From CAXSEF01 sp964236695 (GTDB taxonomy: Bacteria > Pseudomonadota > Alphaproteobacteria > Acetobacterales > Acetobacteraceae): a stretch of 64,000 nucleotides of DNA. Where the stretch lies: positions 37,902-101,901 of the forward strand of contig CAXSFU010000003.1 in assembly GCA_964236695.1 (NCBI GenBank), given 5' to 3'. Made by a program: the position numbers and the translations under genes. This document shows, in pieces, positions 43,231-54,067 of the stretch. Position 1 is the first letter of the stretch. The number at the start of each line of letters is the position of its first letter. Under the pieces are notes generated by a model. It was not told where the DNA came from, ran no database searches, and saw nothing but the letters and a program-made list of their open reading frames with translations.

Positions 43231-43445
43231 ACTTGCCATCCCCGGTTTCTTGCAGCACAGCAGGAAGAAAGCATGTTCTTTCTTGAAAGAAAGAACCAAA
43301 GAACTTTCGCCCATTGGGTTCGCGCGTCACCCGCGCGCTCTGAATCCAATTTGTAAAGTCTTTTTGCTTCTTTTTCCTCAGAAGAAGATCCTTGTCTTCC
43401 TGCTTAAAGCAACAAGCCGCTACGAAACCCGTAACAGCCGCTGGA
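43231..43445. repeat. Family-B AT-rich repeat, long form, copy 2
   Basis: Reverse-oriented relative of the copy at 27287-27502, with both flanks conserved: GACTTGCCATCCCCGG at one end and GAAACCCGTAACAGC at the other. Contains GTTCTTTCTTGAAAGAAAGAAC and AAAGTCTTTTTGCTTC. Lies between the convergent puf operon end and tspO. Confidence 0.85.
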
Positions 43446-43515
43446 GCCGCTCCCCATACCCGGCACCGGGGCACCGCCCGCCCGGGCATCGATCCCCGGC
43501 CCGCGACCGGGCGCG

Positions 43516-43998
43516 TCAGGCGTTGCGCCGCCAGACCTCCTCCTGGAGCAGCGCCGCGAACGACACCCACCCCGCGAGCGGCGCGCTGCTCCAGGCCGCC
43601 GCACGGTCCACCGACGCGGCGGTCGCCACCGCGGCGATTGAGCTGCCCACCATGCCGAGCGTGACGCCGAGCGCCTCGTCCAGGCGCCGCCGCCCGAACA
43701 GCACCCACGAGAACCCCGCCACGCCGAGGATGTTGGTCGCCCAGGCCCCGAGTGCCGCACTGCGCTGCCGGCTGCCCGGCGCGATCAGCAGGCGGTAGCC
43801 GGCATAGCCGAGCAGCGCGTCCAGCCCGGTCCACGCCACCGCGAACACCGCGCCGGGCGGGGTGAAGGACGGCTTGCGCAGCGAGGCATACCAGATCGCG
43901 GTGCGCGGATGGTCGGGCGTCGGGCTGTAGCGCTTGCCGGCGAGCTGCGCGCCCACGACGCAGGCGGCGGCAAGGGCGGCGGCAGGGAGCTTCTGCAT
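43516..43998 (-). CDS. tspO: TspO/MBR family outer-membrane/tetrapyrrole-responsive protein
   Basis: 160 aa, five hydrophobic helices. RTAIWYASLRKPSFTPPGAVFAVAWTGLDALLGYAGYRLL matches the TspO signature (KP.F.PP.W). In Rhodobacter, TspO negatively affects photosynthesis gene expression in response to oxygen and binds porphyrins. The gene is convergent with the puf operon. ATG 43998 is preferred because the family begins near the first helix; an upstream ATG (44058) would add 20 residues. Confidence 0.85.
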   Translation of the reverse strand: MQKLPAAALAAACVVGAQLAGKRYSPTPDHPRTAIWYASLRKPSFTPPGAVFAVAWTGLDALLGYAGYRLLIAPGSRQRSAALGAWATNILGVAGFSWVLFGRRRLDEALGVTLGMVGSSIAAVATAASVDRAAAWSSAPLAGWVSFAALLQEEVWRRNA

Positions 43999-44098
43999 CG
44001 GTATGGTTCCGGAGATGGTGTGCGCCGCGATGATGCCGGGGCTTCGGACGCCCTGCAAACCCGCGGGCGACAGGGGCGTGTCCCGGCCTGACCATCAG

Positions 44099-44200
44099 AA
44101 AGGAAGGCCAGGGGCTCTGCCCCTGGACCCCGCCAAGGGAGCCCCTTGGATGGCTTCACTGAAGGGAGGCCGGGTCCAGGGCAGAGCCCTGGCCTTCTCG
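44099..44200. repeat. Family-A repeat between tspO and the DUF3126-like gene
   Basis: Short form: GAAAGGAAGGCCAGGGGCTCTGCC to CAGGGCAGAGCCCTGGCCTTCTC. Nearly identical in layout to the copy at 47333-47436. Confidence 0.85.
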
Positions 44201-44295
44201 AACCGCGTCACCAGGCGCCGACGCGGCCGCCCGCCGGCACGATTCGCGGCCTGCGGCGTTAGGCCTGCCAGAACCGTGACGAAGGCGACCCGGTC

Positions 44296-44550
44296 ATGAC
44301 CAGATCCGACTGCGAACGCGTCCAGGCCTACCTGCGCCGCCTGCTCGGCAGCGAGCGTGTCGCGGTGGTGATGCCGAAGCGGACCGGCCTGTCGGTGGAG
44401 GTCGCGGTGGACGACGAGGTGATCGGCACCCTGCACCGCGACACCGACGACGGCGAGGTGTCCTACTCGGTGCACCTGACGATCCTGGAGGAGGACCTGC
44501 CCGCGCCAGTCCCCGCCGCGGGCAAGACCGCCATGCGACCGAAACGCTGA
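44296..44550 (+). CDS. DUF3126-like small alphaproteobacterial protein
   Basis: 84 residues: MTRSDCERVQAYLRRLLGS, then VVMPKRTGLSVEVAVDDEVIGTLHRDTDDGEVSYSVHLTILEEDL. The pattern of a short helix plus a beta sheet with an acidic GEVSY segment matches DUF3126, a small family limited to alphaproteobacteria. Function unknown. Confidence 0.75.
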   Translation: MTRSDCERVQAYLRRLLGSERVAVVMPKRTGLSVEVAVDDEVIGTLHRDTDDGEVSYSVHLTILEEDLPAPVPAAGKTAMRPKR

Positions 44551-44597
44551 CCCGCACGCCCTGCCGCCCTGGACGCCCCGGCCGCGCAACGTCCCGC

Positions 44598-44614
44598 CCG
44601 GGCGCAAGGCCCGG
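44598..44614. terminator. Short GC hairpin between convergent genes
   Basis: CCGGGC/GCCCGG stem with loop GCAAG, midway between the stop codons of the DUF3126-like gene and glgP. No T run, so termination is only a suggestion. Confidence 0.3.
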
Positions 44615-44662
44615 CCCGAAGGCAGGCCTCCGCTCCCGCCGGGACCACGGCACCCGCGACGC

Positions 44663-47221
<2,559 letters not shown>

Positions 47222-47332
47222 CGTCCCGTCCGGCTTACGCGGGAATGAACACGGTGCAGCCATTTTCCCGGGAAGGATGCGCGGCCTCCCGCGACGTTGC
47301 AACAACGCGCCCCGGCGGGCAGGGTCTGACAA

Positions 47333-47436
47333 GAAAGCAAGGCCAGGGGCTCTGCCCCTGGACCCCGCCAAGGGAGCCCCTTGGATGGCTCTCCTTAAGT
47401 GAGGCCGGGTCCAGGGCAGAGCCCTGGCCTTCTCAA
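47333..47436. repeat. Family-A repeat upstream of glgP and the DUF1491-like gene
   Basis: GAAAGCAAGGCCAGGGGCTCTGCC to GTCCAGGGCAGAGCCCTGGCCTTCTC, short form, between divergent genes. Confidence 0.85.
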
Positions 47437-47482
47437 ACCGAGACACTGCTCCCCGGCGGCGTCCTGCGGGAGGACGGGGACG

Positions 47483-47818
47483 ATGGGCGAGCCGAGGCTG
47501 AAGGCCGGATTGTGGGTGCGCGCGGCGCTGCGGCTCGCCGGCCGGGACGGCAATCCCGGCGCGGTGTTGCGCAAGGGCGACGAGGACGCCGGCGGCGTGC
47601 TGGCCGTTCTGCGCGGCCGGGCAGGGCTGTGCGTGCTCAGCCAGCTCCGCCTGCCGGACGGCGCGGCCGGCTGGATGCGCGCCACCGGAACCGCCCCGGT
47701 GGACCAGGAAACCGCGGATTCCTACGTGGCGCGGCAGGTGGCCAACGATCCCGACCTGTGGGTGGTGGAGTTCGAGGCGCCGGATCTGTCGCCGCCGTTC
47801 GAGGCCCGCGTCGTCTGA
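47483..47818 (+). CDS. DUF1491-like protein
   Basis: 111 residues: EPRLKAGLWVRAALRLAGRDGNPGAVLRKGDEDAGGVLAVLRG, then GAAGWMRATGTAPVDQETADSYVARQVANDPDLWVVEFEAPD. This matches DUF1491, an alphaproteobacterial family of unknown function. ATG 47483 has a good GGGAGG site about 10 bases upstream. Confidence 0.85.
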   Translation: MGEPRLKAGLWVRAALRLAGRDGNPGAVLRKGDEDAGGVLAVLRGRAGLCVLSQLRLPDGAAGWMRATGTAPVDQETADSYVARQVANDPDLWVVEFEAPDLSPPFEARVV

Positions 47819-48021
47819 GCCGGCCCGGCCATGACAGCACTGTGGCGGAACTGCGCAGCGTCTGTTGCATCCTGGCCACAGACGTTGGCAATCCGAGACG
47901 GATGCCTCCCGCGGCGGGGCGGGATCGGTCATATTGGAATGCAGCGAGTGACCGGCGCAGCGCCCGGCACCGACCCCCTGCCGCGTGCGAGCGCGGGCAC
48001 CGCCCACGAGGAGACTGAACG

Positions 48022-49161
48022 ATGACGCTCCGCAACGCGCTTCTGGCGGCGAGCATCCTGGCCGCACCGGTCGCGGCCCCCGTCGCCGCTCTGGCCCAGC
48101 CGGTGGACGGCCTCTACGTCGGCGCCGCGGCCGGCGGCAGCGTGCTGCAGGACCAGGACCTCGGCCGGTCCTCCTTCCCCGTGCAGTCGCTGAGCCGCAC
48201 CGGCGCCACGCCGCGCGCCGGCCGCGCCATCGGCGGCTCGGTCGGCACCGACGCCGGCCCGGTGTTCAGCGGCAGCGTCGGCTACGGCCTCGGCAACGGC
48301 CTGCGCGCCGAAATCCAGGGCGACTGGCGGCAGAACAAGATCGACCATTTCGGCCAGTACCGCGCCGGCGGCGAGAAGCAGGAGTACGGCGGCTTCGTCA
48401 ACGTGCTCTACGACTTCGACCTGACCCCGTTCGGCGTGCCCGGCCTCGCCCCCTACCTCGGCGCCGGCGTCGGCTACGAGCAGGCCAAGTTCAACAACGC
48501 CCGCTTCTACGGCGGCACCACCACCGCGTTCTACGCCCGCTCCACCGGCAGCGCCGGCGACCTCGCGGCGCAGGGCATCGCCGGCCTCGCCTACAACATC
48601 GACGCGGTGCCCGGCCTGGCGCTGACCGCCGAGTACCGCTTCACCACGATCCCCGGCCCGACCAGCTTCGAGGGCCAGTACTTCGAGCGCGGCGTCGAGC
48701 GCCGCATCAAGATACGCGAGGACGGCACCTACAACCACGCCGGCCTGGTCGGCCTGCGCTTCGCCTTCAACGCCGCCCCGCCGCCGCCCCCGCCCGCCCC
48801 CGCCCCGGTCGCCACCCCGCCGGTCGCCCCGGCCCGCACCTACCTCGTGTTCTTCGACTGGGACCGCGCCGACCTGACCACCCGCGCCCGCCAGATCATC
48901 TCCGAGGCGGCGCAGGCCTCCACCCGCGTCCACACCACCCGCATCGAGGTCAACGGCTACACCGACCTGTCCGGCACCGCCGCCTACAACCAGCGACTGT
49001 CCATCCGCCGCGCCGAGAGCGTGCAGGCGGAGCTGGTCCGCGACGGCGTGCCGCGGGGCGAGATCGGCATCCACGGCTTTGGCGAAAGCAACCCGCTGGT
49101 GCCCACCGCGCAGGGCGTGCGCGAGCCGCAGAACCGCCGCGTCGAGATCATCCTGCGCTGA
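48022..49161 (+). CDS. OmpA-family outer membrane protein, copy 1
   Basis: 379 aa: signal peptide (about 1-25, ALA|QPVDG), an 8-stranded beta-barrel-like N domain (LYVGAAAGGS...GYGLGNGLRAEIQG...YLGAGVGY), a Pro-rich hinge (about 252-275), and a C-terminal OmpA peptidoglycan-binding domain (VFFDWDRADLTTRARQIISEAA; GYTDLSGTAAYNQRLSIRRAESV; NRRVEIIL). ATG 48022 follows GAGGAGACTGAACG. Tandem with a paralogue 239 bases downstream. Confidence 0.93.
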   Translation: MTLRNALLAASILAAPVAAPVAALAQPVDGLYVGAAAGGSVLQDQDLGRSSFPVQSLSRTGATPRAGRAIGGSVGTDAGPVFSGSVGYGLGNGLRAEIQGDWRQNKIDHFGQYRAGGEKQEYGGFVNVLYDFDLTPFGVPGLAPYLGAGVGYEQAKFNNARFYGGTTTAFYARSTGSAGDLAAQGIAGLAYNIDAVPGLALTAEYRFTTIPGPTSFEGQYFERGVERRIKIREDGTYNHAGLVGLRFAFNAAPPPPPPAPAPVATPPVAPARTYLVFFDWDRADLTTRARQIISEAAQASTRVHTTRIEVNGYTDLSGTAAYNQRLSIRRAESVQAELVRDGVPRGEIGIHGFGESNPLVPTAQGVREPQNRRVEIILR

Positions 49162-49171
49162 GCGCAGGCGT

Positions 49172-49197
49172 CGCAGGCGGGGTGCGCCCCGCCTGCG
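49172..49197 (+). terminator. Hairpin after OmpA copy 1
   Basis: Perfect 11-bp stem CGCAGGCGGGG/CCCCGCCTGCG with loop TGCG, 10 bases after the stop. No T tract. Confidence 0.5.
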
Positions 49198-49230
49198 GCA
49201 CGACGCCCCCGGACGCGGGAACAGGAAGAG

Positions 49231-49258
49231 GGCAGGGGCGCCGCAAGGCGCCCCTGCC
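49231..49258 (+). terminator. Second hairpin with GCAA tetraloop
   Basis: Perfect 12-bp stem GGCAGGGGCGCC/GGCGCCCCTGCC closed by a GNRA-type GCAA loop, an unusually stable structure. No T run follows. Confidence 0.55.
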
Positions 49259-49266
49259 ACGTCCGG

Positions 49267-49288
49267 CTTGTGGCGGCACGGCCACAAG
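49267..49288 (+). terminator. Third hairpin in the OmpA gap
   Basis: Stem CTTGTGGC/GCCACAAG with a 6-base loop GGCACG; third consecutive hairpin between the two porin genes. Confidence 0.4.
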
Positions 49289-49400
49289 CGCCCGAAAACC
49301 CGGGATTCGCCATGCCCCGCTGTGGCACAATGCCATCCGCCACGTTACCGCAGGGATCGCTGGGGCATGTGGTGCCGGGCTGACCACGGGAGAGTGTCTG

Positions 49401-50510
49401 ATGAGGCTGCGCGTCGCGCTGGTGTCTGCAACCCTTCTTGGCGCGTCGGTCGCGCTGGCCGGCACCGCCTCCGCGCAGCCGGTGTCGGGCCTCTATGTCG
49501 GCGGCGGCGGCGGCGTGAACCTCCTGCAGGACGAGACAGTGCGCCTGTCGCCCTCCTTCCCCGGCGGCAAGGAGCGCTTCGACGTCGGCACCGCCGCGCT
49601 CGGCAGCGCCGGCTACGGCTTCGGCAACGGCCTGCGCCTGGAGGCAGAGGGCTCCTGGCGCTACAACGGCGTGCAGCACTTCCTCGGCACGCCCTACCCG
49701 ACCCGCGCCGGCGGCGAGCAGCAGAACTACGGCGCCATGGTCAACGCCCTGTTCGACATGGACATCGGCTTCAACTGGATCTACCCGTACTTCGGCGCCG
49801 GCGCCGGCTACAGCTGGACCCGCTGGGACCACGTGCAGGCCATCGCCACCAACGCTGACTACGCCCAGAGCGCCAGCGGCACCTACGGCAACTTCGCCTA
49901 CCAGGGCATCTTCGGCACCTCGTTCCCCGTCTCCTACGTCCCCGGCCTGTCGCTGACCGCGGAGTACCGCTTCATGAGCGTGCTCGGCCCGGAGCAGTTC
50001 AACGCCGGCTCCTCCGGCTCCGAGGGCGCCTACGGCCGCCGCGCCCCAGGCGTCGCCCGCGGCAACGTCGACATCTCCACCGACTACAACCACAGCTTCC
50101 TCGTCGGCCTGCGCTACGAGTTCAACCCGCCCGCGCCCCCGCCCGCGCCCGCCGCCTCCCGCCCCGCCCTGCCGGCCGCCGCGCGCACCTACCTGGTGTT
50201 CTTCGACTGGGACCGCGCCGACCTCACCACCCGCGCCCGCCAGATCATCGCCGAGGCCGCCCAGGCCTCCACCCGCGTGCAGACCTCGCGCATCGAGGTC
50301 AACGGCTACACCGACCTCTCCGGCACCGCCGAGTACAACCAGCGCCTGTCGCTCCGCCGCGCGCAGAGCGTGGAGGCGGAGCTGATCCACGACGGCGTCG
50401 CCAAGAACGAGATCGCCATCCACGGCTACGGCGAGGCCGCCCCGCTGGTGCCCACCGCCCAGGGCGTGCGCGAGCCGCAGAACCGGCGCGTCGAGATCAT
50501 CCTGCACTGA
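49401..50510 (+). CDS. OmpA-family outer membrane protein, copy 2
   Basis: 369 aa with the same plan as the upstream paralogue: signal peptide (MRLRVALVSATLLGASVALAG...ASA), barrel domain (GLYVGGGGGVNLLQDE...YFGAGAGYSWTRW), Pro/Ala hinge and OmpA domain. The OmpA domains of the two copies are almost identical, while the barrels differ and this copy has unique loops (HVQAIATNADYAQSASG). ATG 49401 follows GGGAGAGTGTCTG. Confidence 0.93.
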   Translation: MRLRVALVSATLLGASVALAGTASAQPVSGLYVGGGGGVNLLQDETVRLSPSFPGGKERFDVGTAALGSAGYGFGNGLRLEAEGSWRYNGVQHFLGTPYPTRAGGEQQNYGAMVNALFDMDIGFNWIYPYFGAGAGYSWTRWDHVQAIATNADYAQSASGTYGNFAYQGIFGTSFPVSYVPGLSLTAEYRFMSVLGPEQFNAGSSGSEGAYGRRAPGVARGNVDISTDYNHSFLVGLRYEFNPPAPPPAPAASRPALPAAARTYLVFFDWDRADLTTRARQIIAEAAQASTRVQTSRIEVNGYTDLSGTAEYNQRLSLRRAQSVEAELIHDGVAKNEIAIHGYGEAAPLVPTAQGVREPQNRRVEIILH

Positions 50511-50512
50511 GC

Positions 50513-50645
50513 AGGAAGCAAGGCCAGGGCTCTGCCCTGGACCCGCCAGGGGCGAGCCGCCCCTGGACCGGCTTCACTTAAGTGGTGGATTTCAAAGGCT
50601 CGGCCCTTGGCGGAGTTTGAGGCAGAGCCTCGACCTTGCTTCCTG
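50513..50645. repeat. Family-A repeat after OmpA copy 2
   Basis: GGAAGCAAGGCCAGGGCTCTGCC to GAGGCAGAGCCTCGACCTTGCTTCC; between convergent genes. Confidence 0.85.
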
Positions 50646-50709
50646 TCCGGCCCGCCAACGAAAAAGGGCGCCCGAAGGCGCCCCCCGACCGCAGCCCTGC
50701 CCGCCGAAC

Positions 50710-51240
50710 CTACTTCCTGTGGTGCGACGCCACCGTCCGCGTCGCCTTGACCTGGTGCACGCCCGCCCGCCCCGCCGGCTGCGCGGCGCCGCAGTCCTCC
50801 AGAGACACCGGCTGGATGATGTCCTTGCCAGCGACGTAGCTCGACATCTCCGACGCCCCGTGCAGCGCCTGCACCTCGTCGAACATGCCGACGTTGCGCG
50901 CGCAGAACGCCGTGCCCGCCTTCAGCCCGTCGCTGCTCTGCTCGTTGGCGAGCTGCGTCACGTAGTCGTCGTGCGCCTTCTGGCCGGAACGGCCGTAGGA
51001 GCGCGAGAAATACGTGTTCAGCGCCTTCTCCTGCACGCCGAGGTCGGAATGGAAGCGGTTGATGAACGCGTTGTACTTGGGCTGCACGCCGCACGACAGC
51101 GCCGTGACCATCAGCTCGCTCTTCAGCCCCTGCATGTCGAAGGCGGCGTGGTCGGCCGGTCGGACACACTGCTCTGCGGCGGCGGCGAGCTGCGGGCCGA
51201 GCAGCCCGGCGCAGAGCAGGCCGGACATCAGGATACGCAT
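50710..51240 (-). CDS. Secreted protein of unknown function
   Basis: 176 aa with a clear signal peptide (MRILMSGLLCAGLLGPQLAAA). The mature part has four Cys in AEQCVRPAD, LSCGVQPKYNAF, AFCARNVGMF and EDCGAAQ, suggesting two disulfides, and is mostly helical (NRFHSDLGVQEKALNTYFSRSYG). ATG 51240 has GGGAGATCTCC before it. No family recognised with confidence; the placement of Cys and KYNAFINRFH recalls small uncharacterised periplasmic proteins of Acetobacteraceae. Confidence 0.75.
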   Translation of the reverse strand: MRILMSGLLCAGLLGPQLAAAAEQCVRPADHAAFDMQGLKSELMVTALSCGVQPKYNAFINRFHSDLGVQEKALNTYFSRSYGRSGQKAHDDYVTQLANEQSSDGLKAGTAFCARNVGMFDEVQALHGASEMSSYVAGKDIIQPVSLEDCGAAQPAGRAGVHQVKATRTVASHHRK

Positions 51241-51573
51241 GGAGATCTCCCAGGACCAGGACGGGCGCAGCACCGGCCGGCCGGGTCGCTGCCATGAAGC
51301 ACCGTGCGAGCTAGACTGTCTATGGCCCAGGAATGCAACAACAAAATCCGCCCGGCCCCTCTGTCCGCCCGGTCCTGTGGCGCAGCCGCTGCACCTCGCC
51401 CGCCGCGCAGGCTGCGCACCCGCTCCTGTCGCACGCATCACGGCACAACCCGCGCCGAATCCTCGGCCGCGCCATCTTTCCCTCGGCGCCGCGCCGGGGT
51501 ATCGCTGTCGCCGCTTGCAGGGGCGCGGTTCGCGCCCGTCGAGGCGACGGGGCAGGCAGTGGGGACGGGCAGC
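51241..51573. other. Divergent intergenic region
   Basis: 333 bases between a secreted-protein gene and a lipoprotein gene read outward. It must hold both promoters; no convincing sigma70 pair or palindrome is seen. An open frame from 51304 runs into the lipoprotein gene but has no signal-like start, so it was not taken as coding. Confidence 0.5.
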
Positions 51574-52056
51574 ATGACAGGCGCGATTCGGTTCGGGGTT
51601 CCGGCGATGCTGCTGGGCGTGGCGCTGCTGCAGGGCTGCGCGCCGAAGCCCTCCATCGTCGAGGAGGCGGCGCCGTCGCCCGACCTCTACGGCCGCGTCC
51701 CGGCCCGCGCCTGCACCGTCACCCCGATCGTGCTGCGCGACGGCGGTGAATCGACGACCACGATGACCGTGACCAACGACGGCGGCTTCTGCGCCGCGTC
51801 GCTCGCCGACGGCAACGGCCGCCCGTTCGAGGTCGGCCTGGTGACCGCGCCGCCGGTGCACGGCAAGCCGCTGATCCACACCGTCGGCACCAAGACCGAC
51901 ATCGACTACACGCCGTCCCGCGGCTTCGTCGGCAGCGACAGCTTCATAGTCCGGTTGCGCACCGCCAAGCTGGACAGCCTGCTGCACCTCACCGTGGTCG
52001 TCACCCCCGTGGGCGAGGCGTACACCTCCGGCCACCCCGCGCCGCCCACGAAGTAA
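51574..52056 (+). CDS. Putative lipoprotein with Ig-like domain
   Basis: 160 aa. The ATG at 51574 gives a lipoprotein signal ending LLQGC (Cys about residue 21). The mature part has ACTVTPIVLRDGGESTTTMTVTNDGGFCAASL and DIDYTPSRGFVGSDSFIVRLR, the latter typical of bacterial Ig/cadherin-like domains. Likely anchored in the outer membrane facing the periplasm. Function unknown. Confidence 0.72.
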   Translation: MTGAIRFGVPAMLLGVALLQGCAPKPSIVEEAAPSPDLYGRVPARACTVTPIVLRDGGESTTTMTVTNDGGFCAASLADGNGRPFEVGLVTAPPVHGKPLIHTVGTKTDIDYTPSRGFVGSDSFIVRLRTAKLDSLLHLTVVVTPVGEAYTSGHPAPPTK

Positions 52057-52180
52057 GGCCAGGGCTCTGCCCTGGACCCGCAAAGGGCCGTGAGGCCCTT
52101 TGATCCCTTGACTCAAGGAGGGGATTCTCAGGGCAATCGCCTTGAGCGGGGTCCAGGGGCAGCGCCCCTGGCCTTGCTTC
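52056..52180. repeat. Family-A repeat between lipoprotein and sulfite reductase genes
   Basis: AAGGCCAGGGCTCTGCC to CCAGGGGCAGCGCCCCTGGCCTTGCTTC; its right end touches the stop codon of the sulfite reductase gene (52179-52181). Convergent location. Confidence 0.8.
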
Positions 52181-53891
52181 ACGCGGCCGCCGACTCCGCC
52201 CCAGGCAGCAGCGCCAGCAGCGCCTCCAGCCCCACCCGGCTGCAAAAGTTGCCGAACCCCTCGTCCGCCTCCCCTTGCGCCGCCCACGCCGCCAGCAGCG
52301 GCGCGAACGTCGGCACCACCTCGGCCGCCGCGACCTTCTCCAGCAGCTTGAACGACAGCCGCGTGCCCTCGAAGTCGCCCCCGACATAGAGCGCGTAGAA
52401 CCCCGGCATCCGCCCGACCATGCCGATGTCGCCGGAGTACGACCGGCAGCACCCGTTCGGGCACCCAGTGATGCGCAGGCTGACCTGCCGCCCCGACAGC
52501 CCGTGGCGCGCCAGCACCGCGTCGATCCCCGCCACGAACTCCGGCGCCACCCTCTCCGCCTCCGTCAGCGCCAGCCCGCAGGTCGGCAGGGCAGGGCACG
52601 CCAGCGCGAACCGCGCGAACGAGCTCATCGCCTCGGCCGGCACCACCCCGTGCCCGCGCAGCAGCGCGTCCAGTGCGTCCCGGTCCTCGCCGCGCAGGTT
52701 GGTCAGCAGCACGTCCTGCTGCGGCGTCATCACCGGGTCGCAGCCGAACCGCTCGACCGCCTCGCGCACCGCCGTGCGCAGGCGCGCCCCGCCCTCGTGG
52801 TCCGCGATCCGCCCCGACGGCACCGGCACGCCGAGCCACCACAGCCCGTCGCCCTGCTCGTGCCAGCCGAGCAGCTCCGGCACCTTCAGCGGCGCCACCG
52901 CCCGCACCGGCTCCATCGGGCCGCCGTAGTATTCGGCGAGCGTGCGCGCCACCCACTCCGGCCCCTGGTCCGCCAACACGTACTTGAGCCGCGCCCGCCG
53001 CCGGTTCGTCCGGTCGCCGTGGTCGCGCTGCAGCCGGACCACCGCCTCCACCCCGCGCAGCAGCTCGCCCGCCGGCACGAACGCCACCGGCGTCGCCAGC
53101 CTGGGAAAGGTGCGCGCGTTGTTGTGCGTCATGCCCTGCCCGCCGCCGAGCATGAAGTTGTAGCCGAGCAGCTCCTCGCCCCGTCCCTCGTCGTCGAACA
53201 CCGCGACCAGCCCGAGGTCGTTGCTCAGCACGTCGACGGTGTTGTCCGACGGCACCACCAGCCCGATCTTGAACTTCCTCGGCAGGTAGGTCTCGCCGTA
53301 CAGCACCTCCGTCTCGTCGACGCGCGGGTCCGGCAGCTCGTCCATGAAGATCTGGTAGTACGCCCGCGAGCGCGGCCGCAGCGCGTCGGCCAGCATCCGC
53401 GCGTCCGCGTGCAGCCGCGTGTGCTGCGCGTCGCGGCGCGGGGCAGGGGTCGCCATCACGTTGCGGCTCACGTCGCCGCACGCGTTCATCGTGGACAGCA
53501 TCGTGTGGTTGATCGCCGCCACCGCCGGCTTGAGGTCGCCCTTGACGATGCCGTGGAACTGGATGCCCTGGCGCGTGGTGATGCGCAGCGTCGAGTTCGC
53601 CCTGTCGTCCGCCAGCCGGTCCAGCCCGAGATACTGCGCCGCCGTCATCTGCCCGCCCGGCATGCGGACGCGCAGCATGAACTGGTACTCCTTCTCCAGC
53701 CCCGCCTGCTTGCGCGGCGTCGAGGTGTCGCGGTCGAACTGCTCGTAGCTGCCGTGGAACTTCAGCAGGTTGTAGGCATCCTCGCTGACCTGGATGCCGC
53801 CCTCCGCCAGCTCGTCGGCCAGCCGGCCGCGCAGGCCGTGGCTCGCCAGCTTCAGGTGCTCCACCGCGGAAAGCTTCACCGCCTCGGCCAT
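52179..53891 (-). CDS. cysI: Assimilatory sulfite reductase hemoprotein (CysI-type)
   Basis: Siroheme/[4Fe-4S] enzyme reducing sulfite to sulfide for cysteine synthesis. Two nitrite/sulfite-reductase half-domains are visible: LRITTRQGIQFHGIVKGDLK and MATPAPRR in the first, QDVLLTNLRGEDRDALDALL in the second. Cluster Cys lie in CPALPTCG and GCPNGCC. 570 aa from ATG 53891, which has GGAGG 7 bases upstream; ATG 53903 is an alternative. It lies near cysK and an Rrf2 regulator. Confidence 0.93.
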   Translation of the reverse strand: MAEAVKLSAVEHLKLASHGLRGRLADELAEGGIQVSEDAYNLLKFHGSYEQFDRDTSTPRKQAGLEKEYQFMLRVRMPGGQMTAAQYLGLDRLADDRANSTLRITTRQGIQFHGIVKGDLKPAVAAINHTMLSTMNACGDVSRNVMATPAPRRDAQHTRLHADARMLADALRPRSRAYYQIFMDELPDPRVDETEVLYGETYLPRKFKIGLVVPSDNTVDVLSNDLGLVAVFDDEGRGEELLGYNFMLGGGQGMTHNNARTFPRLATPVAFVPAGELLRGVEAVVRLQRDHGDRTNRRRARLKYVLADQGPEWVARTLAEYYGGPMEPVRAVAPLKVPELLGWHEQGDGLWWLGVPVPSGRIADHEGGARLRTAVREAVERFGCDPVMTPQQDVLLTNLRGEDRDALDALLRGHGVVPAEAMSSFARFALACPALPTCGLALTEAERVAPEFVAGIDAVLARHGLSGRQVSLRITGCPNGCCRSYSGDIGMVGRMPGFYALYVGGDFEGTRLSFKLLEKVAAAEVVPTFAPLLAAWAAQGEADEGFGNFCSRVGLEALLALLPGAESAAA

Positions 53892-53937
53892 CGCCGCCTC
53901 CATCCGTTCGGGCCCGTAGGCCGGTCGCAGCAAGCCA

Positions 53938-54067
53938 GGGAAGCAAGGCCGGGCCCCGCCCGGACCCGCAAAGGGCCACAAGCCCTTCGATCCCCTCTCC
54001 TAAGTGGTGGTTTCCAAAGGCTCGCCTTTGGCGGGGTCCAGGGGCAGGGCCCCTGGCCTTGCTTTCT
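53938..54067. repeat. Family-A repeat between prx and cysI
   Basis: GGAAGCAAGGCCGGGCCCCGCCCGGACCC to GGTCCAGGGGCAGGGCCCCTGGCCTTGCTTTC; borders the stop of the peroxiredoxin gene. Confidence 0.85.
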
